64,000 nucleotides of DNA. It comes from Alistipes sp. (GTDB lineage Bacteria; Bacteroidota; Bacteroidia; Bacteroidales; Rikenellaceae). The stretch covers positions 248,001-312,000 of the forward strand of contig JAFQHI010000025.1 in assembly GCA_017398045.1 (NCBI GenBank), read 5' to 3'. The number at the start of each line of letters is the position of its first letter. Position 1 is the stretch's first letter. This document shows, one piece after another, positions 1 to 7,490 of this stretch. The notes under the pieces are model-generated. The model had not been told where the DNA came from and ran no database searches. It saw nothing but the letters and a program-made list of their open reading frames with translations. Made by a program: the position numbers and the translations under genes.

Positions 1-528
1 TGGGACAAGGAGCTTATCGACCGTCTGAACTTTGTGGTTAATAACGATTTCCAGCGTCTGACCTATACCGAGGGTATCGAGATTCTGAAGGCCTCGGGCG
101 AGAAGTTCGAGTTCCCCGTTGAGTGGGGTTGCGACCTTCAGTCGGAGCATGAGCGTTACCTCGTTGAGAAGCACTTCAAGCGTCCGGTAATTCTGATTAA
201 CTACCCGAAGGAGATTAAGGCCTTCTATATGAAGCAGAACGAGGATGGTAAGACGGTGCGTGCCATGGATGTGCTGTTCCCCAAAATCGGCGAGATTATC
301 GGCGGTTCGGAGCGTGAGGCCGATTATGGCAAGCTTTCTGCACGTGTAGCCGAATTGGGTATGAGCGAGAAGAGCCTTTGGTGGTATCTCGATACGCGTC
401 GCTGGGGTTCGGCTCCGCACTCGGGCTTCGGCTTGGGCTTTGAGCGTCTGCTGATGTTCGTGACGGGTATGACCAACATCCGCGATGTGATTCCCTTCCC
501 GCGTACCCCGCTGCACGCAGATTTCTAA
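1..528 (+). CDS. asnS: Asparaginyl-tRNA synthetase, C-terminal part (5' end outside window)
   Basis: This is the C-terminal part of a cytoplasmic class II aminoacyl-tRNA synthetase that charges tRNA-Asn. The frame is open from base 1, so the true start lies upstream; the GTG at 34 is internal. The visible part is the catalytic core: the stretch [18 protein letters not shown] belongs to the AsnRS/AspRS fold, and motif 3 ([12 protein letters not shown], with the ATP-binding Arg) sits near the end. The protein ends [11 protein letters not shown], the usual end of AsnRS; PFPR is shared with AspRS. The family (AsnRS rather than AspRS) is inferred from overall similarity of these stretches. The next gene, rpoN, follows after 86 bp. 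Confidence 0.93.
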   Translation, partial: WDKELIDRLNFVVNNDFQRLTYTEGIEILKASGEKFEFPVEWGCDLQSEHERYLVEKHFKRPVILINYPKEIKAFYMKQNEDGKTVRAMDVLFPKIGEIIGGSEREADYGKLSARVAELGMSEKSLWWYLDTRRWGSAPHSGFGLGFERLLMFVTGMTNIRDVIPFPRTPLHADF

Positions 529-614
529 TCGGTCGAAAAAAAAGTGACCGAAACGAAAAATTTAATGGGACTTCTGCGCGTTGATGTGATGAGGTCCCGT
601 TAATTTTTATACCT

Positions 615-2033
615 ATGGCCATCAGTCAAAAACAGATACTTTCGCTTCAGCAGAAGCTCTCTCCGCAACAGATTCAGATGATTAAGTTGCTGGAGCTGCC
701 CACCGTGCAGCTCGAACAGCGTATCAAGCAGGAGATTGAGGAGAATATCGTGCTGGAGGAGGATGAGCGTCGGTCGGAGGAGGAGGAGCCGAAGGAGATT
801 TCGGTCGATGAGTACCTCAAGGAGGATGATACGCCTGCCTATAAAAGCCGGCTGAACCACTTCTCGCGGGACGACAAGCAGCGTCCGGTCTATCTGACGG
901 AGGGACGCTCGTTGCAGGAGTATCTGGTCGAGCAGCTCGGCTACCGCAACCTCTCGGAGCGAGAGATGCGATTGGCGGTCTATCTTGTGGGAAGCATTGA
1001 CGAAGATGGCTATTTGAGACGCGATTTGGAGTCGGTGGCCGATGATATCGCCTTCTCGGTCGGGGTGGAGTGTACGGTGGAGGAGCTGGAGCGGTTGCTG
1101 GGCATTATCCACGAATTGGAGCCGCAGGGCGTTGGGGCGCGTAACCTGCAAGAGTGTCTGCTGCTGCAAATGGGACAACTCTCGCAATCGACCCCGACAC
1201 GTCGCCTGGCGATGAAGATTCTCACGCACCATTTCGACGAGTTTGTCAAGAAACATTACGAGCGGCTGATGGCTCGCTTGCAGGTCTCGGAGGAGGAGTT
1301 CCGCGAGGCCATTGCCGAGATTAAACGCCTCTCGCCCAAGCCAGGAAATCTCTACTCCGAAGGGGGAACGAATGCCACCCCTTATATCATTCCCGACTTC
1401 CTGCTCGATTATCAGGATGGCGAATTTCAGCTCTCGCTCAACTCCTATAATGTTCCCGAGGTGAAGGTCAATCGCCGCTACGTGGAGATGATTCGCGATA
1501 TGGTGAAGGCCGACGGCAAGGTGCGCGAGGAGGATAAGGAGGCGTTGCAATTCGTGAAGCAGAAGATTGACTCGGCCAAGTGGTTCATTTCGGCCATCAA
1601 ACAACGCCACGATACGCTGATGCGGACCATGCAGACCATTTTGGACTACCAGCAGGAGTATTTCCGCACGGGCGACCGCTCGAAACTGCGTCCGATGATT
1701 CTCAAGGATATTGCCGACCGCACGGGGTTGGACGTATCGACCATTTCGCGCGTGGTGAATAGCAAGTACGTGCAGACGCAGTTCGGGATCATCCTCCTCA
1801 AATCGCTCTTCTCGGAGGCTATGCAGACCTCGTCGGGCGAGGAGGTCTCCTCCTATGAGATTAAGACCCTTTTGCAGAAGTGTATCGACGAAGAGGATAA
1901 ACGCCATCCGCTGACCGACGAAACATTGATGAATATCCTCAACGACCACGGTTACTGTATTGCGCGTCGCACGGTGGCCAAATACCGCGAGATGTTGGAT
2001 ATTCCGGTGGCTCGCTTAAGAAAACAGATATAA
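615..2033 (+). CDS. rpoN: RNA polymerase sigma-54 factor RpoN
   Basis: A 472-residue sigma-54 factor that binds core RNA polymerase and recognises -24/-12 promoters, needing an AAA+ activator to open them. The glutamine/leucine-rich N-terminal activator region is clear at residues 1-45 (LSLQQKLSPQQIQMIKLLEL). An acidic linker follows (about 45-75), then the core-binding domain. The diagnostic RpoN box ARRTVAKYR lies at about 450-458, 15 residues from the C-terminus. Length is normal for the family. The ATG at 615 is the first codon giving the intact N-terminal motif. It lies 86 bp after asnS on the same strand and may be co-transcribed with it. No enhancer-binding protein is encoded in this window. 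Confidence 0.96.
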   Translation: MAISQKQILSLQQKLSPQQIQMIKLLELPTVQLEQRIKQEIEENIVLEEDERRSEEEEPKEISVDEYLKEDDTPAYKSRLNHFSRDDKQRPVYLTEGRSLQEYLVEQLGYRNLSEREMRLAVYLVGSIDEDGYLRRDLESVADDIAFSVGVECTVEELERLLGIIHELEPQGVGARNLQECLLLQMGQLSQSTPTRRLAMKILTHHFDEFVKKHYERLMARLQVSEEEFREAIAEIKRLSPKPGNLYSEGGTNATPYIIPDFLLDYQDGEFQLSLNSYNVPEVKVNRRYVEMIRDMVKADGKVREEDKEALQFVKQKIDSAKWFISAIKQRHDTLMRTMQTILDYQQEYFRTGDRSKLRPMILKDIADRTGLDVSTISRVVNSKYVQTQFGIILLKSLFSEAMQTSSGEEVSSYEIKTLLQKCIDEEDKRHPLTDETLMNILNDHGYCIARRTVAKYREMLDIPVARLRKQI

Positions 2034-2071
2034 GAGGAAGTTGCCTCACAAGGCTCTTTTGGCATTGGCCT

Positions 2072-2165
2072 TGATAAGGAGATTAAGGAGATTAAGGAGA
2101 TTAAGGAGATTAAGGAGAGGTCTTTAATCTCCTTATTTTCTTTAATATCCTTTCGTCTCCTTTCC
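2072..2165. repeat. Purine-arm/pyrimidine-arm intergenic repeat, copy 1
   Basis: Five tandem 9-bp units of the type GGAGATTAA are followed by a pyrimidine arm (CTTTAATCTCCTTATT and related units). The two arms are complementary over about 15 bp, so either strand reads purine arm then pyrimidine arm and could fold back. It sits just after rpoN, before the shared terminator. It belongs to a dispersed family found at about ten places in this window. Confidence 0.8.
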
Positions 2166-2186
2166 TGCCCTTTTTTATAAAAAGAG

Positions 2187-2220
2187 AAGAGAGGGTGTCG
2201 GCCTGACACCCTCTCTTTTT
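2187..2220. terminator. Bidirectional terminator between rpoN and the winged-helix gene
   Basis: An 11-bp perfect stem, GAGAGGGTGTC/GACACCCTCTC (arms 2189-2199 and 2205-2215, loop GGCCT), is followed by TTTTT on the plus strand and by a T-rich run on the minus strand. It lies between two convergent genes and can stop transcription of both. Confidence 0.9.
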
Positions 2221-2225
2221 ATGGC

Positions 2226-2510
2226 TTACTTTTCGATGTAACTTCTCAACGCCTCGACATAATTTTCAAAGGCTCGGATGCCCTCCTCCGTGATGCGGCA
2301 GAGGGTGCAGGGCATCTTGCCGCGGAAGGTCTTTGTGATTTCGATGTAGCCCGCCTTTTGGAGCTTGTCGAGTTGCACGCTCAAGTTACCCGCTGTGGCA
2401 CCCGTCTCCTGGCGAAGGAAGACAAAATCGGCCTCCTCGACCCCCAAGAGAATCGACATCACCCCCAGCCGAAGCTCCGAGTGCAACAATGGGTCCAGTG
2501 TTTTAAGCAT
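2226..2510 (-). CDS. Winged-helix transcriptional regulator (ArsR/MarR-like)
   Basis: A 94-residue single-domain DNA-binding protein. The sequence reads as a winged helix: the recognition segment QETGATAGNLSVQLDKLQKAGYIEI (helix-turn-helix, about residues 34-58) is followed by a wing (TKTFRGKMPCTLCRITEEG) and a C-terminal helix. It resembles the short winged-helix family often annotated HTH_34. Two cysteines in MPCTLC could bind metal or be redox-active, but this is only a possibility. It overlaps the upstream membrane-protein gene by 8 bp, so the two are translationally coupled. Bacteroidetes often pair such regulators with membrane proteins of unknown role. The regulated target is unknown; the neighbouring operon itself is the obvious guess. 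Confidence 0.8.
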   Translation of the reverse strand: MLKTLDPLLHSELRLGVMSILLGVEEADFVFLRQETGATAGNLSVQLDKLQKAGYIEITKTFRGKMPCTLCRITEEGIRAFENYVEALRSYIEK

Positions 2511-3138
2511 TTTTGCGCGTTTTGGCGTTGATGATATGGCCCGGAATAATCATTCCGCAGATAAACAACAAGGCAAAGATAAGCATTTCTCCTTTATATA
2601 AAAAGAGGGAGTATTCGTTTACGTTTTCGACCACAACCGCATGGCGCATCATGACCTGATAGATGGCCATCGCCACCGTTCCGCACATAAAGAAGATGCC
2701 GCCCCATGTGACCTCCTTCATGGCAATCAGTCGTCCCGAAACGAGTGTGCCGATGCTGATAATCAGCGTCACAAGCGGCAGAATCGATACGCGGTAAAAG
2801 AGGGCAATGGCAAACGCAGGAATCATTGCCACGGAGCAGGCCAGCCACACCGAATCGACGGCACGGTCGATGTAGTTCTTCGGCTCGGTGGGTCGCTTGC
2901 GGCAGGTAAGGAGCATCAGGGGAAATCCCAGCAGGGGAATCAGCCACCAGGCAAACATCCAATAGAAGGACCAGCCGTTGACGACAACCAGCCACTCGAA
3001 AAGGGCGACGCCGGCCGTCAGGTAGCCCCAAATAAGATAGGGCTTTCCGGCATTGACCGTCAGACGACGGTGGGTGTTTTGAATCATCTGGGTAATGAGG
3101 GCCAGACTCTCGGCCTCGGTTAATTTACGCTCTTGCAT
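2503..3138 (-). CDS. Multi-pass membrane protein paired with winged-helix regulator
   Basis: A predicted integral membrane protein of unknown function, about 211 residues from the ATG at 3138. An in-frame TTG at 3165 would add nine residues, but the ATG gives a more usual N-terminus (MQERKLTEAESLAL). After a soluble N-terminal helix there are five or six hydrophobic segments, including YLIWGYLTAGVALFEWLVVV, WMFAWWLIPLLGFPLMLL and a final LIFALLFICGMIIPGHII. No catalytic motif is visible. The stop codon overlaps the start of the downstream regulator gene by 8 bp, which argues that the two work together, perhaps as a membrane sensor or as the regulator's target. Its promoter is the strong match at 3186-3217. 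Confidence 0.75.
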   Translation of the reverse strand: MQERKLTEAESLALITQMIQNTHRRLTVNAGKPYLIWGYLTAGVALFEWLVVVNGWSFYWMFAWWLIPLLGFPLMLLTCRKRPTEPKNYIDRAVDSVWLACSVAMIPAFAIALFYRVSILPLVTLIISIGTLVSGRLIAMKEVTWGGIFFMCGTVAMAIYQVMMRHAVVVENVNEYSLFLYKGEMLIFALLFICGMIIPGHIINAKTRKNA

Positions 3139-3185
3139 CGTTGTAAGGGTGTTAAGGTTCAACAATCGGGTCTTGTTTTATGATG

Positions 3186-3217
3186 CAAATATAAAGTAGT
3201 TTATAAAATAAACCAAA
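3186..3217 (-). promoter_or_regulatory. Bacteroidetes-type promoter for the membrane protein/regulator operon
   Basis: Read on the minus strand this is TTTG, 20 bp, then TATATTTG, an exact match to the Bacteroidetes primary sigma consensus TTTG-N19-21-TAnnTTTG. It points at the gene starting at 3138, leaving a leader of roughly 40 nt. Confidence 0.85.
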
Positions 3218-3235
3218 TTTTGCGCGAAAAAAATT

Positions 3236-3372
3236 GTTGAAAAAGGGTAAATAAGGGCGATAAGGGCGATAAGGGCGATAAGGGCGATAAGGGCGATAAG
3301 GGTTTCCCTTTAGTTTCCTTTAATCTCCTTTAATCTCCTTAAATCGCCTTTAGCCCCCTTTAATTCCCTATC
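3236..3372. repeat. Purine-arm/pyrimidine-arm intergenic repeat, copy 2
   Basis: Five tandem copies of the 9-bp unit AAGGGCGAT are followed by a pyrimidine arm made of CCTTTAATCT-type units. As in copy 1, each strand reads purine arm first. It lies between the end of the GNAT gene and the promoter of the membrane-protein operon. Confidence 0.8.
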
Positions 3373-3383
3373 TGCGCGGTGGC

Positions 3384-3818
3384 CTACAGCACCATCCGAT
3401 AGCAATTGGTCTCCTTTTTTTCGAACCCCATCGTTTGGTAGAGGCGATTGGCTGCTATGCGCGTGGGATTTGAGGTGAGCATCAACTGCGCTACGCCCGC
3501 CTTTCGCGCCTCATCGATGGCGTGTTGTACGAGCATTTTGCCATAACCAAGCCCGCGTTCGGAGCTGTGAACAACCACATCTTCAATCCACCCTTTGGCA
3601 CCCGTAGGGGAGTGGTAAAGGCCGAGCGTCAGCATACCGACCACGCGCCCGGCTGCGAGCAGCAGGTAGAGGTGGCTGGCCGTATCCTCCACCACGCGGC
3701 GCAGTTGAGCTTCGCTCATGGGGAGCGGATGGGGTGTCAGTTGCGCCAACAGCTCTTCGATGGCGTGATGATAGTGCGGGTCGTAAGCGGTTAATTCAAT
3801 CAGCGTAGGCTCTTTCAT
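3384..3818 (-). CDS. GNAT-family N-acetyltransferase
   Basis: A 144-residue single-domain acetyltransferase of the GNAT fold, transferring acetyl from acetyl-CoA to an amine. The acetyl-CoA pyrophosphate-binding loop is visible as RGLGYG at about 88-93. It is preceded by the beta-strand KGWIEDVVVHSSER and followed by the helix GKMLVQHAIDEARKAG and the terminal motif LYQTMGFEKK. The length and order match the compact GNAT domain. The substrate cannot be read from sequence; a small molecule or protein N-terminus are both possible. A TATCTTTA element just upstream on the minus strand is a weak promoter candidate. It is divergent from the PAP2-like gene. Confidence 0.88.
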   Translation of the reverse strand: MKEPTLIELTAYDPHYHHAIEELLAQLTPHPLPMSEAQLRRVVEDTASHLYLLLAAGRVVGMLTLGLYHSPTGAKGWIEDVVVHSSERGLGYGKMLVQHAIDEARKAGVAQLMLTSNPTRIAANRLYQTMGFEKKETNCYRMVL

Positions 3819-3891
3819 GGTTTTTGCTTCGATAATTGGTTAAAGATACGAATTTTTCCGCTTTTGGGGAGGCTTTCTTTTAGAAATTCAC

Positions 3892-3899
3892 TAATTTTG
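3892..3899 (+). promoter_or_regulatory. Probable -7 element for the PAP2-like gene
   Basis: TAATTTTG fits TAnnTTTG and lies 21 bp before the ATG at 3921. No good -33 TTTG is found at the right spacing, so this is a partial match. Confidence 0.5.
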
Positions 3900-3920
3900 A
3901 CCCTCTAACAGATTGCATAC

Positions 3921-4538
3921 ATGGATTCGAAATACTATACATCGTTTGCCCGCGCCCTCTCGATGGCTCTCCATCCGTTGGTGCTGCCCCTCTATTTGGT
4001 GGCGATGCTCTTTACGCAAACCACCTTTTCGCTCTTCCCTACGGGGGTGAAATGGTATTTAGGCGGCTCGGTGTTGCTCTATGGGTCGATTGTCCCGATG
4101 CTGGCCGTATTGCTGCTCTATAAGATTGGTTGGCTGAAGGATTTGCACATCCACCATCGACGTGACCGGCTGCTGCCCCTTTTGATTGGGGCTATTGCCT
4201 ATATGATTTGCGCCTTGGTGATTGCCAAGGTTCCGCAGGCCACATTCCTGCGTAAGTTTATGTTGGCGGCCGCTCTGTGCGAACTCTTTTGTCTGGTTCT
4301 CTCGACCGAATGGAAGGTCAGCCTGCATCTTACGGCCATGGGGGCGGCCGTTGCCCTCTTGGTGGTGATGAACTCGCTCGGTCTGACGCAGCTCTTTGGT
4401 TGGCTCATCGGCACGGTGTTGGCCGCAGGTCTCCTCGCCTCGGCACGGCTCTACCTCGGCTACCACAATCCAAGACAGGTGCTGGTCGGCTTCCTGGGAG
4501 GTTTCCTTTTGACACACATTGCGCTGTTTTGGTTGTAA
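3921..4538 (+). CDS. PAP2-like integral membrane protein
   Basis: A 205-residue multi-pass membrane protein related to the PAP2 (phosphatidic acid phosphatase type 2) superfamily. Six hydrophobic stretches are visible. The three PAP2 signatures are present only in altered form: a basic HHRRDRLLP segment (about 78-86) in place of motif 1, SLHLTAMG (about 134-141) in place of the PSGH motif, and ARLYLGYHNPRQ (about 175-186) in place of SRxxxxxHxxxD. The two histidines survive, but the canonical Ser-Arg and the final Asp do not, so activity is uncertain. Related genes in Bacteroidales are generally labelled PAP2 family and may act on lipid phosphates or undecaprenyl pyrophosphate; this is inference. 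Confidence 0.72.
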   Translation: MDSKYYTSFARALSMALHPLVLPLYLVAMLFTQTTFSLFPTGVKWYLGGSVLLYGSIVPMLAVLLLYKIGWLKDLHIHHRRDRLLPLLIGAIAYMICALVIAKVPQATFLRKFMLAAALCELFCLVLSTEWKVSLHLTAMGAAVALLVVMNSLGLTQLFGWLIGTVLAAGLLASARLYLGYHNPRQVLVGFLGGFLLTHIALFWL

Positions 4539-4554
4539 GATACCTATTTAATAT

Positions 4555-4589
4555 AACGAGGGCTGCTAATTCAGTTAGCAGCCCTCGTT
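4555..4589. terminator. Bidirectional hairpin between convergent PAP2-like and HAD genes
   Basis: A perfect 15-bp stem (AACGAGGGCTGCTAA, 4555-4569, with its complement at 4575-4589) and a 5-nt loop lie between two convergent genes. The following T-runs are interrupted on both strands, so it is a strong hairpin with modest U-tracts. Confidence 0.8.
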
Positions 4590-4606
4590 GATTTATCCAC
4601 CTCGCG

Positions 4607-4996
4607 CTAATCGAGATAACCCATTCTAACCAACATTTCGCGGATGCGTCGCCAATCGGCCGAGGGACGACGCTCTCCATCCAAAAAGCAGGTCGGGCAG
4701 CCCAATGCGCTGTCGTCAATCAAGAGGTCGGCATGGAGCTTCGGCGAAGAGGTCCAACGCTGTTGTGTGGGATTTTCGTTGATGGCCCAGAGCGGAATAT
4801 CGTGCTTGCGGAACCAGGCCACAGCCTCTTCCAGCAGGTTATCGCTGCGCATGGTCCAAAGAATCAGCTTGTCGCCCTGTGCCACCAGCTCCTTCAGGAC
4901 CGGCACGGCACCGATATCCTCACCCACCTCGGGGTAGGCGTGCGTAACGACCGTGCCGTCAAAATCGAGTGCTATTGTTGCTTCGCGGATTGCCAT
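4607..4996 (-). CDS. Small HAD-like hydrolase
   Basis: A 129-residue protein with the minimal features of the haloacid dehalogenase fold. Motif I is DFDGT (D11 nucleophile, D13), motif II is the Thr of LWTMRS (about T48), and the acidic motif IV is LLIDDSALG (D94, D95). There is no sizeable cap domain, so a macromolecular or phosphorylated small substrate is possible. Tryptophans and a Cys pair (GCPTC, 99-103) are notable. The start lies 9 bp after the wzc stop on the same strand, so it is probably the last gene of the wza-wzc transcript. Whether that reflects a role in polysaccharide metabolism is unknown. Confidence 0.75.
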   Translation of the reverse strand: MAIREATIALDFDGTVVTHAYPEVGEDIGAVPVLKELVAQGDKLILWTMRSDNLLEEAVAWFRKHDIPLWAINENPTQQRWTSSPKLHADLLIDDSALGCPTCFLDGERRPSADWRRIREMLVRMGYLD

Positions 4997-5005
4997 TGTA
5001 GTCTG

Positions 5006-7468
5006 TTATTTATTGGAAAGCAGACGGCGGAAGAACTTCGTAATGCGCTTGCGGTAGCTCTTCTCGCGGTATTCGATTTCGCCATAGCCGTAGCCGTAAC
5101 CATAGCCGTAACCGTACCCGTAGCCATAGCCGTAACCGTGGCGGTGGGTCTGCGAACCGTTGAGGATAATCGACATATTGTGGAACTTCTTCTCCTTGTG
5201 CAGACGCTCGATATCGGGCAGCTGGCGACGGTCGAGAATGCCTTCACGCACGACATACATCGTCAGGTCGGTCAGGCGGTCGCAGATGATGGCATCGGCC
5301 ACCGACATCGAGGGGGTCGAGTCGATGAGGATGAAATCGTAGCGCGAGCGCAACTCCTCAAAGAGTGCATCCAACTTATCCGAGAGCAACATTTCGGCAG
5401 GGTTGGGGGGCTGAATACCGGCATAAATCACATCGAAATTTTCGTGCATCGACGACTGCTCGATGATATCGTTCACCGTGTGCGTTCCCGTGAGGTAGCT
5501 CGTTACACCGCGCTTGCTCTTGCCGTGGCCCATCTGGGTCGAGAAGGCATGACGGCGCAGGTCGAGGTCCACGACAATCACCCGCTTACCGGCCGAGGCG
5601 AGGGTCATGGCGAGGTTCGTGGCCACGAAGGTCTTACCGGCATGGGGGTTCGACGAGGTGAAGAGAATCGTCTGCATCTTGTAGCCCTCCTGACCCGAGG
5701 TGACCCCCATGAAGGTCATGTTCGAGCGCAACATACGGAAGGCCTCCGAGATGGCATCGCGACCCGCCTCACGCACGGCAACACCCTGCTTCGAGATGGC
5801 GGCCTGCTCGGCCTGCGGAATATCGCCCAGGTAGGGGATGGTGGTGTACTTCTCGATGTCGCGACGGCCGCGAATCGACGTGTCGAGCATACCGAGCAGG
5901 AAGAACAGACCAAACGGAATGGCTACACCGAGCATCAGCGCAACGGCCATGATGACCATCGAGCGGGGTGCAATCGGGGAGTTGCTGCCATACGCAAGGT
6001 CGATGATGCGGGCATTCGGCTCGGCAATGACGTAGTTCAGCTGCGTCTCCTCCTGCTTGTTCAAGAGGTAGAGGTACAGCTCCTCCTTAATCTTCTGCTG
6101 ACGGGCGACATCGAGCATCACCTTCTCCTGGGTGGGCATACTCGAGATACGGCTGTTGATGCGCGTCTCCTCCTGACGCATCGTCTTGAGCTGCATTTCG
6201 AGGGTCTCGATGTGCGAGTTGAGCGAGGCGATAATCGAGTTGCGCGTGCCGGCCAGCATCGTGTTTAACTGCTGAATCACGGGGCTGTTCTCCGAGCTGT
6301 TCTGCAACAGCTTCTGGCGTTGGAGGATGGCCGTGTTGTAGTCGTTGATTTGCGACGAGATGCCGCTGCTGGCAATCGAGGCCACCATCGGAATCAGGTC
6401 GTGCGCCTTCGAGGCATCCTGCAAATAGGTGCGGATGTAGTCGGCCGTAGTGATTTGGTTCTCGAGCGAGAGGCTCTCGGCCTTGTATTTCGAGCTTTCA
6501 CCTGCCGTGCGCGTAGCTTCCGACTCAATGTCGATGATGCGGTTCGACTGCTTTATCGAGGCGATGTCGCGGTCCACCTTGCCCAGCTCCGAGCCGATAA
6601 CCTCCAGACGCGAGGCGATAAACTCGGCCGTGATTTGCGAGATACTCTGCTTGTCCTTGATACCATCCTCGTTATAGACCTCGATGAGCGTGTTAATCAC
6701 ATCCTCGGCGCGGCGCGGTGAGGCGGCATTCATCGAAATCGATACGACCGAAGCCTGCTTATTGACAATACCGCTCTGTACGCGACGACGGTAGTTGTTG
6801 GCCGTGGCCTCCAGCGTACTCTTCGTGACGGCAATATCCTTGTCGTAGTAGGTCGAGTCGAGGAAGAGGGTCTTCTCCACCACCAGCTGACCTACGGGGG
6901 TTGCCACCGTGTCGCCAAAGTTGGCCGTCAGCTTCGTGCGTTGCTCACGACGCGAGAGGAACTTATCGTAAAAGTCGGTCAAGAGGACCTGCGTATTCGA
7001 CAGCGGAGTCACCCTCAACGAACGCCCCTGGCGGTTGTCGTCGTTGATGAAACGCACCTCGATGGGCGACTGCTTGTAGAGGTCCTGCGTGCGCAAACCG
7101 CGCTGGGTCGAATAGTTCGTCGTCAGGTTGAGCTTCTTGACCACTTCGGTCATCAGGCGGCGCGATTGGAGGATATACAGCTCGTTATCCACGTTTCTGC
7201 GGCTCTGGAAACCGGCCAGGTCGCTAAAGGCGGTCATCTCCAAATCACCACCCTTGCGGCTGTCCTTAATCAGGAGCATCGCCTCACGCTTGTAGGTCTT
7301 GGGGGTTGAGGCCAGGTAGAAGTAGGCCACACCCAGACACAAAACGACCGAGGCAATGAACCATCGCCAATTGTTGAAGAAAATCTCGATGATATCGTGC
7401 AGGGTAATCGACTCGAACGAGTTGTCCTCGTTGTTCGGCATGGGCTGCATGGGCGTCTGTTCCGTCAT
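5006..7468 (-). CDS. wzc: Polysaccharide co-polymerase with tyrosine autokinase domain (Wzc-like)
   Basis: An 820-residue inner-membrane protein controlling polysaccharide chain length and export. An N-terminal Wzz domain begins after TM1 (about 34-53). A long coiled-coil periplasmic region follows, then TM2 (about 503-529). The C-terminal cytoplasmic BY-kinase domain has Walker A SSNPHAGKT (about 605-613), Walker A' VVDLDLR (632-638) and Walker B FILIDSTPS (712-720). The tail carries the phospho-acceptor tyrosines, here as nine Gly-Tyr dipeptides followed by EIEY and KSY and a basic end (KRITKFFRRLLSNK). It lies 22 bp after the wza-like gene, forming the usual export pair. No glycosyltransferases, flippase or polymerase are nearby, so the sugar polymer made is not evident. 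Confidence 0.94.
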   Translation of the reverse strand: MTEQTPMQPMPNNEDNSFESITLHDIIEIFFNNWRWFIASVVLCLGVAYFYLASTPKTYKREAMLLIKDSRKGGDLEMTAFSDLAGFQSRRNVDNELYILQSRRLMTEVVKKLNLTTNYSTQRGLRTQDLYKQSPIEVRFINDDNRQGRSLRVTPLSNTQVLLTDFYDKFLSRREQRTKLTANFGDTVATPVGQLVVEKTLFLDSTYYDKDIAVTKSTLEATANNYRRRVQSGIVNKQASVVSISMNAASPRRAEDVINTLIEVYNEDGIKDKQSISQITAEFIASRLEVIGSELGKVDRDIASIKQSNRIIDIESEATRTAGESSKYKAESLSLENQITTADYIRTYLQDASKAHDLIPMVASIASSGISSQINDYNTAILQRQKLLQNSSENSPVIQQLNTMLAGTRNSIIASLNSHIETLEMQLKTMRQEETRINSRISSMPTQEKVMLDVARQQKIKEELYLYLLNKQEETQLNYVIAEPNARIIDLAYGSNSPIAPRSMVIMAVALMLGVAIPFGLFFLLGMLDTSIRGRRDIEKYTTIPYLGDIPQAEQAAISKQGVAVREAGRDAISEAFRMLRSNMTFMGVTSGQEGYKMQTILFTSSNPHAGKTFVATNLAMTLASAGKRVIVVDLDLRRHAFSTQMGHGKSKRGVTSYLTGTHTVNDIIEQSSMHENFDVIYAGIQPPNPAEMLLSDKLDALFEELRSRYDFILIDSTPSMSVADAIICDRLTDLTMYVVREGILDRRQLPDIERLHKEKKFHNMSIILNGSQTHRHGYGYGYGYGYGYGYGYGYGEIEYREKSYRKRITKFFRRLLSNK
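5081..5137 (-). repeat. Hexanucleotide repeat coding (Gly-Tyr)9 in the Wzc tail
   Basis: On the minus strand nine TAY codons alternate with GGN codons, a 6-bp period, with synonymous third-base changes between units. It encodes the tyrosine cluster of the kinase. Gain or loss of units would keep the reading frame. Confidence 0.9.
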
Positions 7469-7490
7469 GTTGTATGCGGTTTTCTTTAGG

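Noticed and set aside
3240-3300. Short tandem arrays considered as CRISPR
   Set aside because: Units are 9-10 bp with no unique spacers, and no cas genes are present.
4733-6268. A 511-codon plus-strand ORF opposite wzc
   Set aside because: Its valine/alanine-repeat part is just the reverse reading of the Gly-Tyr repeat; wzc is clearly the gene.
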